Assembly (NCBI GenBank): GCA_021802165.1
Contig: JAKAAU010000118.1
Span: forward strand, 1-5,472
Origin: Thermoplasmata archaeon
GTDB taxonomy: Archaea; Thermoplasmatota; Thermoplasmata; Thermoplasmatales; Thermoplasmataceae
Length of the DNA stretch: 5,472 nt
Direction of reading: 5' to 3'
Each line of letters begins with the position of its first letter. Within the stretch, counting starts at the first letter, position 1. Below are positions 1-5,472 of the stretch, piece after piece. Made by a program: the position numbers and the translations under genes. The notes under the pieces are model-generated. The model did no database searches. It was not told the DNA's origin and saw only the letters and a program-made list of their open reading frames with translations.

Positions 1-347
1 AAACCATTATAGCTTGAAGAATGTATTGCCGGAACGGCAGTTATTTTTACGCCCATGAAATCTACTGTTCCGCCGGGATTTATATCAATTGTTTTTACAT
101 CCTCTTTTTTTAAAAGTTCTGAAAGTTCAAAAGAACATAGAACGGGGGAACCGTTTTTCTTTGAAATTTTTACTGCATCGCCTGCATGGTCAAAATGACC
201 GTGTGTCAGAAGGATAATATCAGGTTTCATATCTTCGGCAGTTTCCCTGGCAAATGGGTTTCCACTAAAAAAAGGATCTATAAGTATGTCTGAGCTTCCT
301 TTTATACTGAAACCCGCATGCCCGTGCCATGTTATTTCCGTTTTCAT
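1..347 (-). CDS. UPF0173-like metal-dependent hydrolase (metallo-beta-lactamase fold), 3' part outside window
   Basis: Reading the minus strand from the ATG at 347 gives 115 complete codons that stay open to the left edge, so the C-terminal half is missing. The start [15 protein letters not shown] and the metal-binding motif THGHFDH (residues 48-54; ligands H49, H51, D53, H54) are those of the metallo-beta-lactamase fold. H109 in PAIHSSS is the probable third-site histidine. The short N-terminus leading directly to a GHA motif matches the UPF0173 family, whose members are usually about 220-230 residues, so roughly half is present. These are predicted zinc- or manganese-dependent cytoplasmic hydrolases; the natural substrate is not established for the family. 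No signal peptide is seen. A TATA box lies about 25 bases before the ATG, so the gene probably has its own leaderless transcript although the glycosyltransferase ends only 39 bases upstream. Family assignment is firm; function is unknown. Confidence 0.88.
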   Translation of the reverse strand, partial: MKTEITWHGHAGFSIKGSSDILIDPFFSGNPFARETAEDMKPDIILLTHGHFDHAGDAVKISKKNGSPVLCSFELSELLKKEDVKTIDINPGGTVDFMGVKITAVPAIHSSSYNG

Positions 348-367
348 AAATATTTTATTGCCAGCTA

Positions 368-377
368 GTATAAATTT
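368..377 (-). promoter_or_regulatory. TATA box of the UPF0173-like hydrolase gene
   Basis: On the minus strand the bases read AAATTTATAC. The centre of AATTTATA (376-369) is about 25 bases before the ATG at 347, the usual archaeal TATA-to-start distance, so transcription would begin at or next to the A of the ATG. The stretch just upstream is purine-rich (GAAAATGAAAAA), as expected for a BRE. It lies in the 39-base gap after the glycosyltransferase stop. Confidence 0.55.
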
Positions 378-386
378 TTTTCATTT

Positions 387-1484
387 TCATTTGCTTGCAT
401 ATATTTTCCTGAGTTCTGAGTAGAATTGATCGAGCACCCGGCTCCAGTCATATGTTTTCTTAATATAATTGTGCATGAGAATTCTGTTACTGTAAACTTC
501 CGTGTATTTTATGTTTTCCCGAACATTTTCCAGAGCCTTGAATATTTCTGTCTCTATTGGATTGATGTATTCAAGAAAATTCATTTTTTCTGCAAAGTCG
601 AATCTAGGTCTGAGCTGTTCGGATGCTATAACGTAGAGTCCTGAAGATAGAGCCTCGAGAACAACATTTCCAAAATTTTCTAGGGTTGAGGGAAAAATAA
701 ATATGTCAGAGTTTCTGTAAATTTCCTGCAACTCTGAATCTGATATATTCTTCATATATTTTACATTATCAGGTAAGTCATTTAACATATTTTCCAGAAT
801 TCCTGAACCCACAATAGTAAATTCAATGTCCAGATTGTGGGTTTTAAAGACGTTCAATACCCTATCTACTCCCTTTGACTTTTCGAGTCTTCCAACGTAA
901 AGTAACCTTGGCCTCCCGGCTTTTCTCTCTACCGGCAGAAATCTGGATGAATTTACACCGTTTGGAACACAGTATATATTCTTCATTGGAAGCGATTTAA
1001 TATTATAGCAGTTTATAAGATGCACAGCGTCTATATTCCTGAAAATTAATTTATTTTTTATCATTGATGTAATAGCCAAATTAATAATTCTAATGCTGGT
1101 ATAATTCGATGGAATATTCCCGTGCTCACTCCATATTATAAATTTACCGTGCCTGAATAAATAATAGTAATCATTATTTGTTAAATATATTATATCAGAT
1201 ATTTTTTCTATGTGTTTTATTGTTTTCAAGTTTATAATCCTATCCAGTGAAAGTAATGCAGGAGCAAACATTCTTACCATAAAGTTTGTTATGCCCGAAG
1301 TTTTTATGATTAATTTGGAATAAATTGATTTTATTGAATATATATTTTCTGAAGATTTTCCTTCCCCTTGAAGAATTAATTTTTTGAATTCCCCGGTTTT
1401 GTACTTATAATAATGGGAAATTGTTTTTTCAATGCCACCATTAAAGTCAATGCTGGCAGGTATTACAAAGATTATACTAATCAT
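387..1484 (-). CDS. GT4-like glycosyltransferase (GT-B fold, retaining type)
   Basis: This 365-residue cytoplasmic protein probably transfers a sugar from a nucleotide-sugar donor to a glycan or lipid acceptor; neither can be named from sequence. The N-domain (about 1-175) begins with a strand MISIIFVIPA and the loop NGGIEK (15-20), and has SEHGN (119-123) with H121 at a typical GT4 active-site position. The C-domain begins near RPRLLYVGRLEKSKG (191-205), where R199 and K204 are candidate donor-diphosphate contacts. The GT4 signature EX7E is at E269 and E277 in ENFGNVVLE, followed by the usual A-L-S-S-G. Length is normal, there is no membrane segment, and the ATG at 1484 directly starts the first strand. 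A TATA box sits about 24 bases upstream. No other cell-surface genes are nearby, so its pathway is open. Base composition differs sharply between halves: about 27% G+C over 961-1440 (N-domain) and about 37% over 421-960 (C-domain). Confidence 0.9.
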   Translation of the reverse strand: MISIIFVIPASIDFNGGIEKTISHYYKYKTGEFKKLILQGEGKSSENIYSIKSIYSKLIIKTSGITNFMVRMFAPALLSLDRIINLKTIKHIEKISDIIYLTNNDYYYLFRHGKFIIWSEHGNIPSNYTSIRIINLAITSMIKNKLIFRNIDAVHLINCYNIKSLPMKNIYCVPNGVNSSRFLPVERKAGRPRLLYVGRLEKSKGVDRVLNVFKTHNLDIEFTIVGSGILENMLNDLPDNVKYMKNISDSELQEIYRNSDIFIFPSTLENFGNVVLEALSSGLYVIASEQLRPRFDFAEKMNFLEYINPIETEIFKALENVRENIKYTEVYSNRILMHNYIKKTYDWSRVLDQFYSELRKIYASK

Positions 1485-1500
1485 TACGATGTTATGCTAT

Positions 1501-1512
1501 GATATATAAAAA
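1501..1512 (-). promoter_or_regulatory. Probable TATA box of the glycosyltransferase gene
   Basis: The minus strand reads TTTTTATATATC. The TTTTTATA core (1512-1505) is centred about 24 bases before the ATG at 1484. No Shine-Dalgarno motif lies between it and the ATG, which suggests a leaderless or nearly leaderless message. The surroundings are very AT-rich, so chance TATA-like matches are common here. Confidence 0.45.
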
Positions 1513-1564
1513 GTATTTCTAATATCAGTATATTTGCATCTATGATAAAATCGATTAACAGTGG

Positions 1565-1596
1565 TTATCTCTAAATTTTCAACAATTTAGAGATAA
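1565..1596. repeat. Perfect 13-bp inverted repeat (hairpin) just after vapC
   Basis: The arms TTATCTCTAAATT (1565-1577) and AATTTAGAGATAA (1584-1596) are perfect reverse complements around a six-base loop TTCAAC. The element starts 14 bases past the vapC stop on the minus strand, and the bases between, read on that strand, are T-rich (TTATTTTTATATTTAT). This placement suits a 3'-end or terminator structure for vapBC. It could instead be a protein-binding palindrome upstream of the glycosyltransferase or a relic of a small mobile element. The repeat itself is certain; its role is inferred. Confidence 0.7.
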
Positions 1597-1610
1597 ATAT
1601 AAAAATAAGC

Positions 1611-2018
1611 CTAAAGTTTAATTCTATATATAATATCCACCGAATCAAAGTCAGAATCATCAGATATAATATTATGTATACCTCTCGATAATGCAGTTGC
1701 TATGTGTATAGAATCTCTTGGCTTTAAATTATAATTTTCTGCTATCTCCATAGCTTTTATGATAATATTTAAATCAGTATTTATAAATCTCAAATTCGGA
1801 TAATTTATAAATTTTTTGCCTATTGATATGGAATCTGCCTTTCCCAGTATTTTCCATATAACATACATAACCTCATCCCATGTAAGAACAGAAGTGTATC
1901 CTATAATTTCATTATTTTCTATTCTAGATAGAATTTTTCCCGCCTTACAAGCCTGTTCATTATCATATATAGCCGGAAAAATAAATATGTTAGAATCAAT
2001 GTAAAAAGTTTCTGTCAT
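1611..2018 (-). CDS. vapC: VapC-type PIN-domain toxin ribonuclease
   Basis: PIN-domain toxins are magnesium-dependent endoribonucleases, usually cutting tRNA or rRNA, that are held inactive by their VapB partner. From the ATG at 2018 the protein has 135 residues, a normal VapC length. The four acidic positions of the fold are present: D8 in FYIDSNIF, E49 in WDEV, D102 in PRDSIHIATA, and the C-terminal cluster SDDSDFD (D120, D121, D123). All catalytic residues seem intact, so the toxin should be active. The gene overlaps the end of vapB. In-frame ATGs at 2027 and 2024 would add three or two residues. I prefer 2018 because the motif then sits where PIN proteins usually have it and GGATGAT lies a few bases upstream. 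The gene is AT-rich (about 28% G+C over 1621-2040), unlike hel308, consistent with acquisition by transfer. The RNA target cannot be read from sequence. Confidence 0.9.
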   Translation of the reverse strand: MTETFYIDSNIFIFPAIYDNEQACKAGKILSRIENNEIIGYTSVLTWDEVMYVIWKILGKADSISIGKKFINYPNLRFINTDLNIIIKAMEIAENYNLKPRDSIHIATALSRGIHNIISDDSDFDSVDIIYRIKL

Positions 2019-2250
2019 ATTCATCATCCAGTATTCTATTTATATCCACACTATTTTTTAGTTTTTTTGAATAAGTTGTTTCGTAGTATTTTAGATAACT
2101 CTCTGTTAATGGTTTTGCAGTTTTGATTGTAATGCTGTTCCCATTTAGTGACACAATAACCTCGGTATTTGGTTTTATGCCAGTGATATCTCTGATATCT
2201 TTAGGTATTACAACCTGCCCTTTTGGACCAATTTTCATTTTTTTCTCCAT
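1996..2250 (-). CDS. vapB: VapB-type antitoxin with AbrB/SpoVT-like DNA-binding domain
   Basis: From the ATG at 2250 this is an 84-residue antitoxin. Residues 5-45 form a swapped-hairpin AbrB domain, with the typical run KIGPKGQVVIPKDIRDITGI and a following strand pair ending SITIKTA. Such domains dimerise and bind palindromic operators. The rest (about 48-84), rich in charged and aromatic residues (SYLKYYETTY, then ILDDEYDRNF), is the expected tail that wraps and blocks VapC. An in-frame ATG at 2271 would give 91 residues, but it lies against the TATA box, whereas 2250 is about 25 bases downstream of it and so fits a leaderless start. The stop lies 23 bases inside vapC, giving translational coupling and fixed antitoxin-toxin order. 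A palindrome over the start suggests autorepression by VapB or VapBC. The family call is strong; the start choice is good but untested. Confidence 0.88.
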   Translation of the reverse strand: MEKKMKIGPKGQVVIPKDIRDITGIKPNTEVIVSLNGNSITIKTAKPLTESYLKYYETTYSKKLKNSVDINRILDDEYDRNFLH

Positions 2251-2274
2251 AATAGTTATATGTATAACCATTAT
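2249..2274. promoter_or_regulatory. Palindromic operator candidate for vapBC autoregulation
   Basis: The arms ATAATaGTTATA (2249-2260) and TATAACcATTAT (2263-2274) are complementary at 11 of 12 pairs (mismatch at 2254/2269) around a two-base centre TG. The palindrome covers the predicted vapB transcription start and start codon (2250) and touches the TATA box (2272-2279). A protein bound here would block transcription. AbrB-type VapB proteins are known to bind palindromes in their own promoters, which makes this the natural operator. The symmetry is seen directly; binding is inferred. Confidence 0.62.
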
Positions 2275-2280
2275 TTATAC
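2272..2280 (-). promoter_or_regulatory. TATA box of the vapBC operon
   Basis: The minus strand reads GTATAAATA, preceded by a BRE-like GTAGAAA. The centre of TATAAATA (2279-2272) is 25-26 bases before the ATG at 2250, which supports that ATG as a leaderless start over the in-frame ATG at 2271. Confidence 0.6.
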
Positions 2281-2332
2281 TTTCTACAAAATGCAGAAAT
2301 GAGAAATTTTATAAATCCAGACATACAGATAG

Positions 2333-2340
2333 TTATTTAA
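2333..2340 (+). promoter_or_regulatory. TATA box of the hel308-trm5 operon
   Basis: TTATTTAA is centred 25-26 bases before the ATG at 2362, and no Shine-Dalgarno motif occurs before that ATG (TTCCGCT precedes it), so a leaderless transcript is likely. A second TATA-like string, TTTTATAAAT (2308-2317), would start transcription about 25 bases earlier and give a short leader without a ribosome site, so I rank it lower. The predicted start lies about 112 bases from the divergent vapB start. Confidence 0.5.
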
Positions 2341-2361
2341 AACATTTAATAATATTCCGCT

Positions 2362-4410
2362 ATGAAGTTAAGCGAGGCTACCTCAGGGGAATTTCTCAAG
2401 GTAACTGAAAACAATGATTTTACACTTTATAGACACCAGGAAGAGGCAGTGGAAAAAATCAGGAAAAATAGTAATGTAATAGTATCGGTGCCAACAGCCT
2501 CGGGTAAAACACTCATAGCTTATATTTCTATTTATGATACATATTTAAAGGGAAAAAAATCCATGTATATAGTTCCTCTTAGATCTCTTGCTATGGAGAA
2601 ATTTGCTGAACTGTCAACACTTAGAAACCTAGGATTGAAGGTAACAATGTCCATCGGGGATTACGATGTTCCACCCTCATTTATAAAGAACTATGATGTT
2701 ATTATTGCAACATCGGAAAGAGCTGATTCCATGCTCCACAGGGATCCTGACATACTGAACTACTTCGGTTTAATCATAGTTGATGAAATACATATGATAT
2801 CAGACCAGAGCAGAGGGCCAAGACTTGAAACAGTCATATCAACTGTTCTTTACCTCAATCCGGATATTCTGATTCTAGGCCTCTCGGCAACAGTCTCAAA
2901 CATAGAGGAGTTGGCGGAATGGATGAATGCCAGTACTGTCGTATCAAGTTTCAGGGCTGTTCCACTGGAAACTGGAATAGTATTCAAGCATAGCCTTATC
3001 CAGGATAAAAACAAAAAGTTCATCGGAAATGAGGATGAAGTATATCTCATAAGGGAAAGTCTGGAATCTGGAGGCCAAGCTCTTGTATTCAGAAACTCAA
3101 GAAGAAATGCGGAGAAGTATGCACAGTCAATGGCTGGTATTTTTGACTTTAAAAACGATGTAACAGCTATAAATGTAGCACCCGATATATTTAACGATGC
3201 ACAAACCAATATGATTTCACACGGTGTTATGTTCCACCATGCAGGACTGTCAAACGACCAGAGAACAGAGGTGGAAAGACTCTTCAGGGAAGGCTATATA
3301 AAAATTCTTGCTGCAACACCAACACTGGCGGCAGGTGTCAATTTACCTGCAAGAACAGTTATAATAAGGGATATAACCAGGTATGCAGATGGATACAGCA
3401 AACCCATATCAGGAATAGAAATACAGCAGATGATAGGCCGAGCAGGAAGACCGAAATATGATAAAAAGGGCTATGGCTATATATATGCTGCTTCGCCATC
3501 AATGCTCAAGGTAGCAGAGGGGTATTTAAGTGGAGAACTTGAACCTGTTGTTTCTAAAATGGACTCAAACAGCCTGATACGATTCAATATTCTGGCACTT
3601 ATCTCATCGAGAATAGCTGATGACCTGGTAGGCATCAACGCTTTCTATGCAAAAACACTACTTGCCGTCCAAGGTGATATTGAAGATATGGACCTTGCAT
3701 TTGAAAGCGCCATTTATTTTCTCAAAGACAATGATTTTATCACAGAGGAAAATGGGAAGTACTCTGCAACACGTTTCGGCAGGCTTACATCGGATCTGTA
3801 TATTGATCCGGTCACAGCACTTATCCTGAAGCAGGCACTTGAATATGATTATTCTGAGGAACTTTATCTTTATTTCATTTCCAAAACGCCAGATATTCTT
3901 ACATTTAATTTCAGGGACAGCGATTATGTATACATAGAAGAGTTTCTTGACAGACATAATATAAATGACTTCAGCGATGAATCAATGAGGGCTGCAAAAA
4001 CCGCCATAATACTCAATGAATGGATTAATGAGGTGCCTGTGGGAACCATAGCCGAAACGTTTGGAATAGGTCCGGGGGATATCCAGGCTAGGGCTTCCTC
4101 CGCGGACTGGATATCATATTCACTCTACAGGGTTTCAACCATGTTTTCAAAGGAAAAAGAGAATAAATTAATGCATTTAAACATAAGAATAAAGGAGGGA
4201 ATTAAGGAGGATATAATCCGTATTATTGAAATTCCGCAGGTTGGAAGGGTCAGGGCCAGAAGACTCTACAATAATGGATTTGCATCACTGGAAACCATCG
4301 CAGGAGCGAGGATAGAGGATATAGCAAAAATCTTTGGGTTTTCAGTGAAACTAGCAGGAGATATTATAGAGAATGCTAAAAAAATTAATAACAGGTATTA
4401 CAGGCAATGA
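2362..4410 (+). CDS. hel308: Hel308/Hjm ATP-dependent 3'-5' DNA helicase
   Basis: Hel308 unwinds forked and lagging-strand DNA at stalled replication forks and is the archaeal relative of HELQ and PolQ helicases. The 682-residue protein is near the family's usual length and complete. Two RecA-like domains carry the Q-motif region LYRHQEEA (22-29), motif I PTASGKT (44-50), Ia VPLRSLA (71-77), II DEIH (141-144), III SAT (175-177), IV VFRNSRRNAE (242-251), HHAGL (292-296), V ATPTLAAGVNLPAR (318-331) and VI QMIGRAGRP (356-364). Winged-helix and ratchet domains follow (about 400-600, with the ratchet-type ADW at 581-583). A C-terminal helix-hairpin-helix region contains PQVGRVRARRLY (625-636), matching the Hel308 domain V RAR motif. 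The start at 2362 lies about 25 bases after a TATA box. The stop overlaps the trm5 start. I found no cysteine in the whole protein. The identification is very secure. Confidence 0.96.
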   Translation: MKLSEATSGEFLKVTENNDFTLYRHQEEAVEKIRKNSNVIVSVPTASGKTLIAYISIYDTYLKGKKSMYIVPLRSLAMEKFAELSTLRNLGLKVTMSIGDYDVPPSFIKNYDVIIATSERADSMLHRDPDILNYFGLIIVDEIHMISDQSRGPRLETVISTVLYLNPDILILGLSATVSNIEELAEWMNASTVVSSFRAVPLETGIVFKHSLIQDKNKKFIGNEDEVYLIRESLESGGQALVFRNSRRNAEKYAQSMAGIFDFKNDVTAINVAPDIFNDAQTNMISHGVMFHHAGLSNDQRTEVERLFREGYIKILAATPTLAAGVNLPARTVIIRDITRYADGYSKPISGIEIQQMIGRAGRPKYDKKGYGYIYAASPSMLKVAEGYLSGELEPVVSKMDSNSLIRFNILALISSRIADDLVGINAFYAKTLLAVQGDIEDMDLAFESAIYFLKDNDFITEENGKYSATRFGRLTSDLYIDPVTALILKQALEYDYSEELYLYFISKTPDILTFNFRDSDYVYIEEFLDRHNINDFSDESMRAAKTAIILNEWINEVPVGTIAETFGIGPGDIQARASSADWISYSLYRVSTMFSKEKENKLMHLNIRIKEGIKEDIIRIIEIPQVGRVRARRLYNNGFASLETIAGARIEDIAKIFGFSVKLAGDIIENAKKINNRYYRQ

Positions 4411-5339
4411 AGATGATCCATGTAAAGGTAGAAAAAGAATACGGGCAGGAAACCATCAATAAGTTGAGGAGTCTCAACCTTATAGATAATAAATACAGGA
4501 TATCCAGCGACGATAATTATGTTTACATACCGGTAACAGGGAAAACGGATCACTATGAAACCGTAGAAAGAGATGCTCTACCAGCCTCACGAATAGAACC
4601 TGAACGAGTATCATTTTCATATGATATTATAGGAAGCATTGCAATAATAAAGAGAAAAAGTGTAGAGGAGGCTACATATCTTGCCGGTTTTCTCAAGGCA
4701 AGAAAGAATATCAAAACCGTGTATCTTGACAGGGGCATTGAGGGAGAATTCAGAACAAGAAATTTAACCCTGTTATACGGGGAACCCGCTTACAGAACAG
4801 TATATCATGAAAATGGCATAAGAATGAATGTCGATGTTTCCAGGGTGTATTTTTCTCCCAGACTCGCCAGTGAACGTCTGCGTATAGCAAAGGAGGTAAA
4901 GGATGGAGAAAATATAACAGACATGTTTGCTGGTATAGGACCATTCTCACTTCTTATTGCTAAAAACAAAAAATGCAACATTGTTGCTATTGACAAAAAT
5001 CCGGATGCTATAGAACTGCTAAATGAAAACATAAAATTGAACAGGCTTACAGGTACAATAGATACTATTACAGGAGATTCAGGGACATTATTATCTCAAT
5101 ATTCCGGGATGGATAGAATTATAATGAATTTACCCCATGATTCAATTAACTTTCTCCATACGGCCATGGAGGCAACGGGTACTGGTGGCATCATAAATTA
5201 TTATGAAATATGTGATCTGGATACACTGGAATCCAGAATGGAAGAATTCAGGGAATATGGACTGGAGATAATCTACAAAAGGATAGTCCATGGATTTTCA
5301 AAATACCAGCATATGTATTCAATAGAGCTGAAAAAATGA
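4407..5339 (+). CDS. trm5: tRNA (guanine37-N1)-methyltransferase, archaeal Trm5 (Trm5b-like)
   Basis: Trm5 uses S-adenosylmethionine to make m1G37 next to the anticodon, which prevents +1 frameshifting. The 310-residue protein has an N-terminal D1 tRNA-elbow module (about 1-43), a D2 region starting at SFSYDIIG (69-76), then a class I methyltransferase domain with DVSRVYFSPRLASER (143-157), motif I DMFAGIGPFS (172-181), motif II around AIDKNPDA with acidic D196, and motif IV NLPHDS (241-246). Compared from memory with Methanocaldococcus jannaschii Trm5b, catalytic R145, E185 and N265 correspond to R116 (EFRTR), E156 (SER) and N241. The NLP motif favours Trm5b/c over the wyosine-type Trm5a. 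The linker between D1 and D2 is about 25 residues shorter than in that protein. The ATG overlaps the hel308 stop as ATGA and no separate promoter is apparent, so translation is probably coupled. A start at the second ATG (4413) is possible. Confidence 0.94.
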   Translation: MKMIHVKVEKEYGQETINKLRSLNLIDNKYRISSDDNYVYIPVTGKTDHYETVERDALPASRIEPERVSFSYDIIGSIAIIKRKSVEEATYLAGFLKARKNIKTVYLDRGIEGEFRTRNLTLLYGEPAYRTVYHENGIRMNVDVSRVYFSPRLASERLRIAKEVKDGENITDMFAGIGPFSLLIAKNKKCNIVAIDKNPDAIELLNENIKLNRLTGTIDTITGDSGTLLSQYSGMDRIIMNLPHDSINFLHTAMEATGTGGIINYYEICDLDTLESRMEEFREYGLEIIYKRIVHGFSKYQHMYSIELKK

Positions 5340-5354
5340 TAGAATACAACTTCG

Positions 5355-5396
5355 AAATTGTTCTATAAGAAAACAATTTAATCCATATATTGTTTT
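5355..5396. repeat. Three-arm inverted repeat after trm5 (alternative hairpins)
   Basis: Arm AAATTGTT (5355-5362) is the exact complement of AACAATTT (5372-5379), giving an 8-bp hairpin with a nine-base loop. The same middle stretch, read as AAAACAAT (5370-5377), also pairs exactly with ATTGTTTT (5389-5396) across an eleven-base loop. The two hairpins exclude each other. The element starts 16 bases after the trm5 stop and ends in a short T run, so it may mark the 3' end of the hel308-trm5 message. The remaining DNA to 5472 is AT-rich and shows no gene. Confidence 0.5.
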
Positions 5397-5445
5397 ATCA
5401 CGAAACAAAATTCTATAAATCATTCTATTGATCAGTATAATTATG

Positions 5446-5472
5446 GTTGTTATAAAGTAGACTGTTAACAAC
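5446..5472. repeat. Inverted repeat with GTTGTTA/TAACAAC ends at the window edge
   Basis: GTTGTTA (5446-5452) and TAACAAC (5466-5472) are exact reverse complements separated by 13 bases. The right arm ends on the last base of the window, so the symmetry may continue and the element may be only partly seen. Possible readings are a regulator-binding site or hairpin before the next gene, or the first unit of a repeat. One copy does not allow a choice, and a 7-bp match in AT-rich DNA could be chance. Confidence 0.35.

Noticed and set aside
426..644. Open reading frame on the plus strand opposite the glycosyltransferase
   Set aside because: It is antisense to a gene with clear GT4 motifs, has no recognisable domain and no promoter placed for it.
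1496..1549. Direct repeat of CTATGATA in the gap between vapC and the glycosyltransferase
   Set aside because: Eight bases in very AT-rich DNA is within chance and there is no flanking symmetry.
2018..2031. ATGATGA at the vapC start, resembling a C box of a C/D guide RNA
   Set aside because: No matching D box and terminal stem at the right distance were seen, and the bases are explained by the vapB and vapC codons.
2850..3209. 119-codon open frame on the minus strand inside hel308
   Set aside because: It lies opposite conserved helicase sequence and has no domain or start signal; it is a reading-frame shadow.
3658..3957. 99-codon minus-strand open frame and an overlapping plus-strand frame within hel308
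   Set aside because: Both overlap a fully intact helicase frame and show no protein-family features.
4380..4407. Possible PCNA-binding (PIP) motif at the Hel308 C-terminus (KKINNRYYRQ)
   Set aside because: The spacing between the hydrophobic and the paired aromatic residues is one too long and the leading glutamine is missing.
4750..5032. Minus-strand open frames opposite trm5
   Set aside because: They are antisense to the conserved methyltransferase core and show no independent support.
5348..5360. ACTTCGAAAT, resembling a tRNA T-loop
   Set aside because: The trm5 stop lies about ten bases upstream, so there is no room for a tRNA body, and no acceptor or anticodon stem is present.

Overview
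The window reads as chromosomal DNA from an AT-rich euryarchaeon. The evidence is a Hel308/Hjm superfamily-2 helicase, an archaeal Trm5-type tRNA methyltransferase, an AbrB-type VapB antitoxin, and TATA boxes placed 24-26 bases before start codons that have no leader or Shine-Dalgarno sequence. The AT-rich code with many ATA, AGA and AGG codons and the apparent leaderless genes fit the Thermoplasmatales (Ferroplasma, Picrophilus, Cuniculiplasma and relatives). That placement is an inference from style, not a proven assignment.

Layout: positions 1-2271 are read leftwards on the minus strand and 2362-5339 rightwards on the plus strand, from a divergent promoter region at about 2250-2362. On the minus strand, in order of transcription, are vapB-vapC (overlapping genes, a PIN-domain RNase toxin with its AbrB-like antitoxin), a GT4-like glycosyltransferase, and the first half of a UPF0173-like metallo-beta-lactamase-fold hydrolase that runs off the left edge. 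On the plus strand, hel308 and trm5 overlap by four bases (ATGA) and form a compact operon joining replication-fork repair and tRNA m1G37 modification. The last 133 bases hold no gene but contain several inverted repeats.

Base composition is uneven. Hand counts give about 38% G+C for 1-300, about 37% for 421-960, about 27% for 961-2280, and about 42% in a sample of seven 60-base lines of hel308. The low-GC block covers vapBC, the gap beside it and the N-terminal half of the glycosyltransferase, so it looks like an accessory insert beside core genes.

The most informative small-scale features are a near-perfect 26-base palindrome lying over the vapB TATA box and start codon (a likely autorepression operator), a perfect 13-bp hairpin just after vapC, and a consistent TATA-to-ATG distance of about 25 bases at four genes. 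I found no CRISPR array, complete insertion sequence, tRNA or rRNA, and no clearly new multi-gene system. The genes belong to known families and the interest lies in their arrangement and regulation.
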